In this document: positions 35,517-47,063 of the stretch, piece after piece
Position numbering within the stretch: the first letter of the stretch is position 1
Layout of the letters: every line of letters begins with the position of its first letter
From: Anisodus tanguticus
Lineage: Eukaryota > Streptophyta > Magnoliopsida > Solanales > Solanaceae
NCBI GenBank assembly: GCA_034509755.1
Contig: CM067546.1
Coordinates: 27,333,876 to 27,397,875, forward strand
DNA length: 64,000 nt
Reading direction: 5' to 3'
Position numbers and translations under genes: made by a program
Notes under the pieces: generated by a model
Told to the model about the DNA's origin: nothing
Database searches by the model: none
Seen by the model: only the letters and a program-made list of their open reading frames with translations

Positions 35517-36149
35517 GGTGGATTTATCCGATGATGAGGGAAACGTAGAGATGGCCACCTTTGCTAATTCCATCTGGCCACCCCAAATTCCGGGAAATGC
35601 GAGTTTCCACTTCATGTCCACCATGCTCCACTTGCTCAACAACAAGGTCTTATTCAGAGGATCGACATCCGATGACCCAAATAGGCACTTGAGGAATTTC
35701 AATAAGGTGTACCTTGCATTTCATCATCCTAACGTGTCTGAAGAAGTCGTGAAGCTAAGGGTCTTCCCCTTCTCTCTAACAGGGAGGCTACTACATGGTT
35801 GTATGACTTTTCTTCTGAGTCTATCACTACATGGACTGAGTTGGTAGAGGCATTCCTTGAGAGATTCTTCCTATCGGCTCGCATGCTTCAACTCCGAGAT
35901 GAAATCTTGACATTCCGTCAAATGGCTGGTAAAGCCTTACATGAGGCATGGTTAAGATTCAAGAAGAAGCTCAAACAATGCTACAATCATGGGTTGAGTG
36001 ATGATGTCTTACACCAAACATTCTACCGGGTGCTAGATTCGGTCAACAAGTTAGTAGCCAATAACATAGCGGAAGGTGTATTGATGGATAATTCAGTTAC
36101 GGTAGTAAGTGAGCTTCTTGATAAGCTAACAAAGACAAACCATGCTTGA
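35517..36149 (+). pseudogene. Athila gag core
   Basis: Two overlapping frames (35517-35847 and 35799-36149) together give a retrotransposon gag domain: FRGSTSDDPNRHLRNF, VKLRVFPFSLTGRL, then TTWTELVEAFLERFFL and ALHEAWLRFKKKLKQC. A frameshift lies at about 35800. Confidence 0.85.
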
Positions 36150-36191
36150 CATACGAGATCGTCAGAAGTAGTTGGGGGTGGTCCCTATATA

Positions 36192-37401
36192 GTGTTATGT
36201 AGAGAAACCTTGAAGAATGAGAAAGAGAGAGACGAGACCATGGCGCAACTAATGACCCAAATGGCGGTCCTTACAAAACATGTGATGCACAAAGGGACCA
36301 AGAAAGTGAATGCAGTTACTAGCGTGTGTCCTAATCAAAGTGCAACCGAGATGGTACCCTATGATCAAGAGAGATGCAATGAGAGTGAAGAAAATGTGAA
36401 CTTCGTGAACAATATGCAAGGGAGGTGGGTTCCGCCCTAATTACTAAGGATCGGGCCAACCGTGGTGATTTAGTAATCAAGATAGAAATCAAGGTTGGAG
36501 AAATTATCAAGGCGGCTCTAATTGGAGAGAGAGAAATGAAGGGGGATGGAGAGAAAGCAATTAAAATAGGTATCAAAACTGTAGCTTCAACCTTTATATT
36601 CCACCAAGAGGGCAAGCTTACCAACAACCTACCCAACCTCCTCCTTACCCCAATCGTGAGTCGACTAGCGATCCCGCTAGTTCGAAACTTGAAGAGATGA
36701 TATCTAGGGTGTTAAAAAACCAAGACAAGTCTGGGGCTAACATAAAAGAGCTTAACAACCTTGTACTATCACATTCAACATCCATCAAGCAACTAGAAAT
36801 CTAATTAGGGAAAATTGCTTCCATACTAAACCCAAGACAAAAGGCAACCCTCCCTAGTGATACGGTAGCCAATCCAAGAAACAAAAGGGGAGGGGTGTCA
36901 CATTGTTTGGCCATTTCTACTAGAAGTGGGAGAGTGTTGGAGGAGCCGAAGATGTCGATAGATGTGGTAGATGAAGGGTGTGTTGTAGTTGAGAAGCCAA
37001 AGAAAAGTGATGATAAGATGGTAAATGACTTTGTCTTGATTGAAAAGACGAGTGATGAGAAAAAGAAGGTTGATGAAAAAGAGGAAGTCTTTGAAAATAA
37101 AAAAGGGAACGACAAAGAAGAGAAGGCTCCAAAAGCCTTAAAGCCTACTCCAAGGCCTCATCCTCCTCCCTTTCCACAAAGATTTGTCAAGAGAATTGAA
37201 GATGGTAAGTTCAACAAGTTCTTGGAGATGTTAAAGCGATTGTCAGTCAATATTCCACTTGTTGAGGCCTTAGAGCAAATGCCAAGGTATGACAAGTTTA
37301 TGAAGGACTTGATTACAAAGAAGCGAAGAGTGAGTTTTAAGATGGTGGACATTACTCACCAATATAGTGCCATCATTTCTAGATCTATTGTGAAGAAGTA
37401 A
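36192..37401 (+). pseudogene. Athila gag C-terminal and linker region
   Basis: Broken frames at 36192-36440, 36425-36700 and 36895-37401. The last is Lys/Glu-rich with a poly-Pro patch (PTPRPHPPPFPQRF) and then FNKFLEMLKRLSVNIPLVEA, QMPRYDKFMKDL, a block found before the protease in many Athila-type polyproteins. No zinc knuckle was seen. Confidence 0.75.
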
Positions 37402-37403
37402 GA

Positions 37404-37803
37404 GGACCCCGATGCTTTCACCATTCCGTGCATCATTGGGGTGTACTAATTCGCAAAGGCCCTTTGTGATCTTGGAGCAAGCATCAATTTGATGTCATTT
37501 GCTATTTTCAAGAAGCTAGGTTTAGGCAATCCCCAATCTATAAGTATGAGAATGCTCATGGAGGATATGACAGTGAAGCGACCAATGGGGATCATATATG
37601 ATGTTCTTATGAAGGTTGATAAATTTATCTTCCCCGTCGATTTCGTAACATTGGATTGTGCGATCGACTATGATGTTTTCATAATCTTGGGACATGCATT
37701 CTTAGCGATGGGGAGAGTGGTATGTGATGTGGAGAGTATAGAGGTGAAGTTCCAAATAAATGACGAAGAGGTTACCTTCCATGTGTGCAAATCCATGAAA
37801 TAA
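37404..37803 (+). pseudogene. Athila aspartic protease
   Basis: Has the FTIPC start, then the active site (ALCDLGASINLM) and later DYDVFIILGHAFLA. A stop at about 37448 interrupts the domain just before the active site. Confidence 0.85.
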
Positions 37804-38289
37804 TCTACGGATATGGAGGTAATTTTGCTTATTGATGTTATTGATGATGAGGTAGAATTGAATACCGAGGTTGATGTTATCAAAGGGGAATTGATGGCGG
37901 TATTGATAAACCATAATGATGAGGTAGTTGAGGGGATGACGGAGACTATGATTGCTCTTGAGGGCCAAGGGTCGTATTCATATGCTCCTAGGCGTTTAGC
38001 CTTGGACTTGGAAAATCATGGAGTCCCTCACCTTCGACCTTCCATTGATGAACCACCAACCCTTGAGCTCAAGCCACTTCCAACCATTTGGAGTACAAGT
38101 TCCTTGGCTGAATGATTCATTGCCGGTTATTATCTCATCCAGGCTTAATGAAAGCCAAGTGGAAGTTTTATTGATAATCTTGAGAACCTATAGAAGAGCA
38201 ATTGGGTGGACTATAGCGGACATCTGAGGGATAAGTCTGGGTGTATGTACTCATCGAATCCACATTAAAGAGAATAGTTTCCCAAGTAT

Positions 38290-39122
38290 TGAGCATAACG
38301 GAAGTTAAACCCCTCAATGCAAGAGGTTGTCAAGAAAGAAATTATAAAGTGGTTAGATGACGGGGTAGTGTACCCCATTTCCGATAATGCATAGGTAAGC
38401 CTCGTGCAATGTGTGCCAAAGAAATGAGGGATCACGGTGGTCCCAAATGATAAAAATAAGTTGATACCAATGTGGACGATAATCGGATGAAAAGTTTGCA
38501 TGGACTATCGAGAGTTGAATAGTGCTACAAGGAAGGATCATTTCCCCTATCTTTTATTGATCAAATACTTGATAGGTTGGCGGGAAAGTCTTACTATTAT
38601 TTCTTGGATGGGTACTCGGGCTACAATCAAATCCAAATAGCCCCGGAGGATCAAGAAAAAACCACATTCACTTGTCTATATAGTACATTCACCTTTCGAA
38701 TGATGCATTTCGGTCTTTGCAATGCTCCCACCACCTTCCAACATTGCATGATGACAATTTTTGATGATTTAGTGGAAGATCTTACAGAGGTCTTCATGGA
38801 TGGCTTTTCCGTATTTGGGGAGTACTTTGAAGCTTGCTTAGAAAATGTCTCCCTTGTATTGAAAAGACGTGAAGAGACCAATTTGGTCTTAAATTGGGAG
38901 AAGTGTCACTTTATGGTCATGGAAGGCATAGGCCTTGGTCATAAGATCTCCAAGGATGGTATTGAAGTAGACAAGGCCAACATTGAAGTGATCGCCAAGT
39001 TGCCTCCTCCAACAACTGTCAAGGGTATCCGAAGTTTATTAGGGCATAACAGGTTTTATAGAAGATTCATCAAAGATCACAAGCTCAATGTGCAAGCTAT
39101 TGGAAAAAGATGCAAAATTTGA
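38290..39122 (+). pseudogene. Athila reverse transcriptase
   Basis: Fingers region is present in broken frames at 38310-38575 (KVCMDYRELN). The palm at 38577-39122 shows YYYFLDGYSGYNQI, FGLCNAPTTFQ and the catalytic box as FMDG rather than FMDD, then GLGHKISKDGIEVD and RSLLGHNRFYRRFI. Loss of the second Asp and several stops make it inactive. Confidence 0.9.
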
Positions 39123-39560
39123 GTTCAATGAAGCATGCCTCAAGGCTTTTAAGTATTTAAAAGAGAAATTGGTTCCGGCTCCTATAATTGTAACTCCAAA
39201 TTGGGATCTCCCCTTTGAATTGATGTGTGATGCAAGTAGGGTTGCTATTGGGGATATGTTGGATCAAGGACATGGCAAAATCCTTCACCCAATCTACTAT
39301 GCAAGTATATCGCTTAATGAGGCTCAAAGTAATTACACGGTGATGGAGCAAGAGTTGTTTGTAAATGTCTTTGCTTTTGAAAAAAATTGATCTTACCTAT
39401 AGGGTTCTAAAGTGATGGTGTATTTTGATCATATAGTCCTCCGATACTTAATGACAAAGAAGGATGTGAAGCCATGATTGATTAGGTGGGTACTCTTTCT
39501 ATCAGAGTTTGATTTTGAGATTAAAGATCGGAAAGGTTGTGAGAATTAAGTAGCATACCA
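39123..39560 (+). pseudogene. Athila RNase H
   Basis: The frame opening at 39088 gives FELMCDASRVAIGDMLDQ, IYYASISLNEAQSNY and VMEQELF, the usual RNase H-like start. Frame breaks follow at about 39390, and a diverged end (LRYLMTKKD, DFEIKDRKG) reaches 39545. Confidence 0.85.
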
Positions 39561-40982
39561 TTGTCCAAGATAGAAGAGGCCGGAAGGCCAAAGAATGAAT
39601 TGGAGATCAATGATGCTTTTCTGGATGAGCAATTCTTTGCTTCATCTCAAGATCCCATCCCTTGGTATGCCGATTTTGCCAATTACTTAGTGAGTGGAAT
39701 CATGCCGGATCATATAAACTCTCATCAAAAGAAGGAATTCTTGAGAGAATCCCGACATTATTATTGAGATGAGCCTTATCTTTTCTGGATTTGTGCCGAC
39801 AACATAATTCAGAGATGTGTGCCCGAGGTTGAGACTTTGCCTATCATAGAAGCATATCATACTTTACCCGTTAGGGGTCACCATTCTAGTCAACACATGG
39901 CCTTCAAAGTTCTTCAAAGTGGATTTTATTGGCCAATAAACTACAAGGATTCTCATGAATTTGTGAAGCATTATGACCAATGTCAAAGGGAAGGTAATAT
40001 CTCTAGAAGGCATGAGTTGCCTATGTCTCCTATTATTGAAGTGGAATTGTTTGATGTATGGGGAATAGATTTTATAGGGCCATTCGTAAGTTCGTTTGGC
40101 AACAAATATATACTTGTGAGGGTTGATTATGTGTCCAAGTAGGTTTAAGCCATAGCCTTTCTGAACAACGAAGGGAAGATTGTCATTGTATTCATCAAGA
40201 AGAACCTTTGCACTAATTTTGGGACCCCTAGAGCCATCATACGTGATGTAGGCTCTCACTTTTATAATAAAGTGTTTGCCTCTCTTCTTGAAAAGTATGG
40301 AGTAAAGCATAAGGTGGCAACTCCTTACCACCCTCAAATAAGTAGTCAAATGGAAGTGTCCAACTGGGAGATAAAGAGCATTTTGATGAAAACGGTTAAT
40401 ATCATGAGGACAGATTGGTCGAAAAAGATTGATGACGCATTGTGGGCATATAGGATGGCATACAAGTCTCCTATTAGGATGTCACCATACAAGTTGGTAT
40501 TTTGTAAGGCGTGTCATCTTCCGGTAGAGGCGCAATACAAGGCACCTTGGGCATTGAAGAAGCTAAACATTGATTGGGAGAATGCATCGAAGTTAAGGAG
40601 GGGTCAAATCAATGAGACGGATGAGTTCCGTCTCCAAGCATATGAAAATTCCATTTTCTACAAGAAGAGGATGAAGTTCCTCCATGACAAGAGGATTTTG
40701 AAGCGGAAATTTTTACTCAGGGACTTGGTCTTGCTCTACAATTCTAGACTCAAGTTATTTCCCAGGAAGTTGAAGTCGAGATGGTCTAGTCCTTTCAAAG
40801 TGATGAAGGTTTTCCCATATGGTGCCATTGAATTGGAGAGAAAAGTCGGTTACCTTTTCAAGGTGAATGGCCAAAGAGTCAAGCATTACTTGGGAAGTTT
40901 GGATGATCGTAAGATTAATGAAATCATCACCTATACGAACCTTGATGAATTTGTGGTAACATTCGTTGTGTCGCGACGTTAA
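39561..40982 (+). pseudogene. Athila integrase
   Basis: A zinc-binding region lies at 39880-40000 (HHSSQHMAFKVLQSGFYW, HYDQCQREG). The catalytic core starts with VWGIDFIGPF (first Asp), has a diverged RDVGSHF in place of SDxGxHF, and YHPQISSQMEVSN (Glu present). A stop at about 40141 splits it. The C-terminal part (40272-40982) is open for 236 codons through KVMKVFPYGAIELE. Confidence 0.88.
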
Positions 40983-42578
40983 ATCAAGCGCTAATGGGAG
41001 GCAACCCAATATTTTACTTTGTTTTCTTTATGTTTCTTTGTTCACTTGTGTGTTTGATAGTTTGTTAAGTGTGTATGATCTGGAAACATAGGCAAAATGG
41101 GGAGGAAATATGGAAAGATGAGAAAAACAAGTCAAAAGAGAAAGAGAGACCATTGTGCAGACCGCAGTCTGGGTTTGCGGACTGCACTTTGTTCGCAAAA
41201 TTTCATAGTGTACTTGAGAATTTTCAGACAAAATTGTGGAGAAACAAACCCTTTGCAGATCACAGTTAGGTTTTGTGATTGCATAGTAGGTGCCATGACA
41301 TCCAATTCAAAACATGGTAAGTGGGCTACAGTTCAGTTATTTAGACCACAAACCGGAACTACGACCCGATCCCGACCGTAGAACGTCTCAGGTATAAAAG
41401 GGTTGAAAACCCTAATTTATTCATTTCTCTCTTTTGCGCTCACTTTGAAATCAAAAGCTCCCTATTTTCCCTAAACCATTACTCCCCTCACACGCACACC
41501 TCATGCACGCACTTCACTTCGATCGATCACTTCATCTTCCCCGTTTACTCGTCGATCACAAGGTATGTTTCTTTTTTTTTCTCATTTTCTCGCAAGAATA
41601 AGTAAAAAAAGGTAGTTGCGATCATGAAATTGACTTGTGAGGTTGAATAATTATTGTGTGATGTGTATGCGTGCCCCATGTATCCATGAAAGTGTGTGAT
41701 TATTCTTCATTGCCTCGTTTGCCCCTATTGTTTCGAAATCGGAAATATTGTGAATTTGTAATTATTGAAATTTTGTGAAATTGTTTGCATATGGGGCTAT
41801 GCTCGGGTTCAATTGCATGAATGTTGAATTTGGGTGCTTAATTTGTGTGGGAACGTTGTCAATTGAGCGAAATTGTGAAATATTGCCTAAACATGCCTAT
41901 GTTTGATGAATTTGTTTTAGTTGAAATCGTAGTAAAGTCTGAGTACCTACGAGCATAAATTGCAAGCATGCTTTAGGCTGGTAATATGTGTGGTGCTAAT
42001 ACGGGTGTGGTAACACTGATTTTTGAAAATCGAGGCACAATCCTTGAAGAATACCCAAAATGAGCTGACTGGCACCCTTTTGTGAGCCGCATAATGGTTC
42101 TGACCCCAGTCCGTAGAATCACCCAATAAGTTTGGCTAGTTGAAAGGAAGAACTACGATGCCTTTTGCAGGTCGCAGAATGGTTCTGTGGACTGCAAAGT
42201 AGGCCACAGTTTTGCCCAGTAAATTTGAAATTTTTGGGCAAAAGTGTGATCTCGGTATGCGAACCACATTTTTGGTTTGCGACATCGCAAACCTGGACTA
42301 CGGCCCACAGACCAGGTCTGCGATCACTAAAGTTGTTTCCAGACTTGTGTTTTCATTCTTTCTTTTTCACTTTATAGTATAACTTCTTGTTTGTTATGCG
42401 TGTTTTATTCTTGCAATTACTTTCAGAAAAATACATTACTTTGTTTTCGTACCATAGTCCAAGATTATCATGTCTCTTGTTTGCAGAAATGACTCTAAAA
42501 AAGACGCAAACACAGTAGGGTATCACCATAAATGAGCCAGCATCCCCGGCTAGATCTTTGAAGCATACTTAGGATCGG
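40983..42578 (+). other. Athila spacer downstream of pol
   Basis: No coding similarity. It contains two clusters of the palindrome also seen in the LTRs (41150-41390 and 42070-42340), a region with CACACGCACACC-type sequence near 41490, and long AT-rich stretches. In Athila elements this is the spacer before the extra 3' ORF. Confidence 0.65.
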
Positions 42579-44584
42579 TTGATACCCCAAGTCCAGGGAA
42601 AGCTCACAGTCTGTACACACAAAGCAACCACCAGGTTGGGCAATAAAAGAAAGCACCCCAGCATAGTTGTATCTAGTTATGAAGAGTCACAAACCTCCAA
42701 CACCACAATATATTCATCCTCTCAATCTGAAGAGCAGGATGTTGATGTGGAAGAGGGCCGAGTGGCTGAGTTGAGACAAAATAGGTCCTAAGAGGTCAAG
42801 AGGTTAGGTGTTAAAGGTTCCAAAGAGCACTATCAGAAAAGCAAAGACCGGACCTTCATCGAAGAGAAATGGATTTCCATTAATGGGTTGCAGGATCAGT
42901 TCTCAAGAGTGTGGGATCTACTTATGTTTCATGGGTGGCAATGCTTCCTCAAGCCATTTCCCCAATACAACGAAGAATTGGACAACGAATTTTACGCTTC
43001 CTATGCCGCATCTGTGCCCAAAAGAACCAAAGGGAAATCAAAAGTATATTAGATGAGGTAGAGGTTCGGGGAGTCAAAGTGCAATGTGGAAGCATAGTAA
43101 TTAGTAAAACACTTGATCCCAACCTGTCATGTGACCACAATGAGTATGCTATAAAGATTTCAGATCGGATGGATGATGAGCGTGCATGGACGGCCGTAAT
43201 TGTGACTAATGTGACCTCGGAGTGGATTTCCACGGGTACAAAGATCTACAAGAACACCTTGAGTACGTAAGTCAAGTTTTGGCTGAGCCTTGTGAGTAGA
43301 CAATTGCACCCGTCATACAATAAAACATACATTCGGCTAGAAAAGATTTTGTTGTTGGGTGCACCATGAGCTGAATTTATGTGAATGTCAGCATTGTGAT
43401 TGATAAGGAGTTCGGCAAAAGAGCTCAACAAGAAAAAACCTTATTCCCTTTCCTCTGCCTGAATACAGAGTTGTGTCGTAGGGCCAAGGTTCCTGAGTTG
43501 CCTCGTGTGGATAATGCAGTTGATGCTTTGTTGACGTGCGATATTTTAAGGGTTCAAGCTGAGGAGAGACAATGTAGAAAGAAGATAAATACCACTAGTG
43601 TCTCGGTAGACACTACACCGGTTCATTTGGTTGACTTGGAGGGATCTGCATCTGAGCGGACAGAGACACAATCCATCATATCGGCCGACCATACTTTGTC
43701 TATTCCTTCTATAGCTGGCTCATCTACTCCGGCAAGCACTCTAGCTTCAGCAGCCCCTATTTCTCCCGCACTTTCAGCTGCTACTAGATCAGAGCCTATT
43801 TTATGAAGGGCTAGTATAGTGAGGATAGGCCAGATTATAGCCATTGATGATGCTTGATCATCCCAGCTTGAGTCGAGTATTCCTGAGATGATCTAGACCT
43901 TTTTAGCCCCGATTAGAGATGCCTTCAGTGCAGTGCGGTAGAGGCAAAGAGAGCACAGGGATCCACTTATACTCTTGTAAGGCTGGGTATACAGACTTGA
44001 GGCCGGTATTGATGTGACATCTCTTCACTTTAGGTAGACATAGACAGCTTGAAGAAGGAAGTTGAGAGTTTGAAGACTATGAGATTGATGACCTCTTAGG
44101 TATCCCGCTCCAGCCGCTGAGGGTTGAGCCACAGTTGGTGAGTGGCTGGAGAAAGGGTGCTGATGAGATGCCCAACTACTTAGAGGGGCAGGCACATAGT
44201 GAGGATGATGATGATGAGACAGATGAGAAGGGGATTGAGAAGCCCCGCATAGTTGAGAGAGTTGTTGTTGATGAAGACTTACTATTGACAAAGTAGGTAG
44301 TTTTTGATGCAGTAGTGGTACAGTCTCGTGAGGAGACCTTGATGATTGGTTCGAGTGGAGTGGCCTAAGTTCCACATACATATATTGATACTAGAGGTCA
44401 TACTTCTTCACCAGTTGTGGGCATCACTCCACCAGCAATTGAGACCACACCACCACCACCACCACCACCACAGAGCGATCCCGTGATGGGTGATGCAGAG
44501 TTACCCATTCCCACTCCACAGTCACAAGGCACTGATGCCCCAACAAAGGACACGTCCGTGAGCCAAACTCAAGAGGGTGCTTAG
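42579..44584 (+). pseudogene. Athila 3' ORF (plant transposon protein / env-like)
   Basis: Broken frames start at 42579 (Ser/Glu-rich) and 42808. A recognisable block follows at 42911-43270: NEFYASYA, then VRGVKVQC, then RAWTAVIVTNVTSEWISTG. Next is KFWLSLVSRQLHPS (about 43275) and a Ser/Thr/Ala-rich tail from 43620. A His/Pro codon run (CCACCACCACC) lies at about 44448-44470, and the reading ends at TAG 44582. The block matches the plant transposon protein domain carried after pol by many Athila-like elements. Function unknown. Confidence 0.65.
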
Positions 44585-46095
44585 TGCACCTCAGGGAGAC
44601 CCTAAATTTTTGTCCTTGCTCTTTATTTTCTTTTATGCATTGAGGACAACACATTTTTTTTAAATTTGGGGGTGGGGTACTGTGTATGTTTTTAGGAAAA
44701 ATGACAAATAGCTACAATCGTATTTTGTTATGTTTTGTATTCTGTTACATTTTGTATTTTGTTATTTTTCGTATAGTGTTTTATGCTTTGTTCTCCTTGG
44801 TTTTTCTTCTCCTTGGTTTTTCTTCACCTGATTCTTTTCCAAGGGTGTATGTTCAGTAACCATGGCCTAGTGATATAATAGTTTTGAATTGGTTGGTACT
44901 TGTATATAGTTTCTAGCATGTGTAGCTCTTTTTGTTTTAATGACACCCCTCAGAGATTTGAATTTTGAAAATAAGAGTAGCATGATCCTTCAAATGATTA
45001 TTCTATGAAAGCATGCCTCACTTTATGACTCTATGTCTGCTTGTGTTTGAATCTCATGAGATGATAGCCTTGTGTTCGATAGAGAGTATAAAATGTAGCG
45101 GTTCTTGTAGTTCATATGCATGGAGTGGTGAAGACTTGATTGCTATCTTGTATTTGCTTGTGTCATCTAGAACTTGCCTCGTTGGTTTGTCACCGCAAAA
45201 CTAGAGTTGTTTGGTTGAGGAAATGATCTTAGGCTTTCACATGAGAGTGAACCTTCTTGATTAACAATTTCTTTCACCTACCTGTGAGTTGAGAGTATTA
45301 GTTTTACCCTTTGATATTTTTTATTTTTCTTTGGATACCACATTACAAACCAAAACCCTTTTTGAAATAAACTATTTTTTGAACCAAATCTCTCATTGAA
45401 TGCATGAAAAGTGATGAATGAGGCAAAAAGCCTAAGTTGAGGGTGGGAAGTGCAAAGCAAAGAAGGGAAGAAGATTGTGATGTGAGTAGTTCTAAAAAAA
45501 AGAGAAATAGAAAATTAAAAAAGAGAAAGAAAATGAAATGCAAAAACAATAAAAAAGGAAATAGAAATTGAACCACAAAAAGAATGAAATAAAGTGGGGA
45601 AATGCTTGAATAAAAGGGAAAGTGAAGAAGGAAGCTGGAAAATAAAAGGAGTTGAGCTATGAAATAAGAAACATGTAGTGCAAAGAAGAGAAAAGTCACT
45701 TGTACCTAAATGAATATCGTACTTATCCCTAAGCCTATATTACAAGCTTGATAAAGTCCTTAGAGATTCGAAACCGATCACTCTTTGAGTAGTATTGACT
45801 TAAAATAAAAGCAAGCCTATGACATGATACTTATGACACTTGACATTCTTTGTGAGTGTGAGTGATCTTGTTTGTCCCTTGTTTTGAAAAGAAAAACGTT
45901 GAGTGAGTTTGAGACTTCTTTGTTGTGAGAGCACATTAAATTGCATGAACCTTGTGAAATGAAAGCTCCTCTAGTTGAATATCTCGGCGCATCTAGTCAC
46001 TAGTAACGTCTAGACATCTTTTGAGGCTTGATGTTCATGGGCTCATTGATAGTAGTTATGCACTCTTGTACCTTTGTTTTGGAAAACATAAGGGG
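44585..46095 (+). other. Athila 3' untranslated region
   Basis: AT-rich, no gene. A purine tract (TTGGGGGTGGGG at about 44668-44679) could be an internal polypurine tract. A long A-rich stretch at 45480-45680 produces poly-Phe/Leu shadows on the other strand. Confidence 0.6.
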
Positions 46096-46921
46096 TAGGG
46101 ATGGCAACGGATCGGATCTGGACCGGATCCTACTAGATCCATATCCAGATCCATTTTTCATACCTGAATCCAGATCCGGATCCAGATCCGTCGGGTCCAT
46201 AAAAATCAGATCCAAATCCGGATCCATCGGATCCACCGAGTCCACGGATCGGATCTAGATCCACGTTAAAATTTTTTGCCTTGCTAAGAATGTAACCTTG
46301 CTAAGAATTATTTTTTTGAACTGACAAACGATTTTTACTTAGCTAACAGTTTACTGTTTTCAATTTTTCATATAAGATATTTTGTTCGTTGTCTCGTTTT
46401 GATTGTGAGCTATTAATTGAAAATGTTGGACAATGACAATAGTTGTGGAAAATGCTGACTAGTATTTCCACAATGCAGAACTTGCATGTGCTTGGAATCT
46501 TCACAAATGAAGTGAATATAATTTTAACTACTTGTCTATGGAGATGTTAGTCATTCACTAATATAACATTGATTTTATTATCGAAGTTATCTCTTTATTT
46601 TTTGGTTTTTGAATTAACGCGGGGATAAATTAAACTTGTTTTGAAAATTAAACTTGCAAGGATGTGCTTAACAATTTTAAGAAAATACTTATAAAATTAC
46701 ATTCTAGGTTATGAATATATTTAATAAAAAATGGATCCATGGGTCGGATCTGGACCGGATACGGATCTCAAATACAAGATCCAGATCCAGATCCGATCCA
46801 TCAAAAATGGATACGGGTCCGATCCGGATCCGTCGGGTCCAAATTTTGAAGATCCATATCCTATAAAACGGATCTGGATCCACCGGATCCGGACCGGATC
46901 CAGGATCCACTGCCATCTCTA
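46096..46921. mobile_element. Non-autonomous hAT element (826 bp) with GGATCC-rich ends
   Basis: Terminal inverted repeats TAGGGATGGCAACGGATC (left) and TAGAGATGGCAGTGGATC (right, reverse-complemented) match at 15 of 18 positions. A perfect 8-bp duplication ATAAGGGG flanks it (46088-46095 and 46922-46929). The outer 165-190 bp on each side are packed with GGATCCGGATC/CAGATCC repeats in inverted orientation. The AT-rich middle (46265-46730) has no coding capacity. Confidence 0.92.
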
Positions 46922-47050
46922 ATAAGGGGTTGTCAATTTTGTGAAACACATGCTTGTAGACTTGTAGGTAGAACTAACCATAGTCATCTTTATTTTTTCA
47001 TTAGTCGTACCTTAGTGATGTTTAGGTTGCTTGACGACAAGCAATAGTGT

Positions 47051-47063
47051 AAGTTGGGGGTGT
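47051..47063 (+). promoter_or_regulatory. Polypurine tract of Athila element
   Basis: AAGTTGGGGGTGT directly precedes the 3' LTR start at 47064. Confidence 0.65.

Noticed and set aside
44424..44654. Minus-strand ORF with a poly-Val stretch
   Set aside because: Shadow of the CCACCACC repeat in the Athila 3' ORF on the plus strand.
46000..46949. Asp/Pro-rich ORFs in both strands
   Set aside because: Products of the GGATCC repeats at the ends of the 826-bp hAT element.
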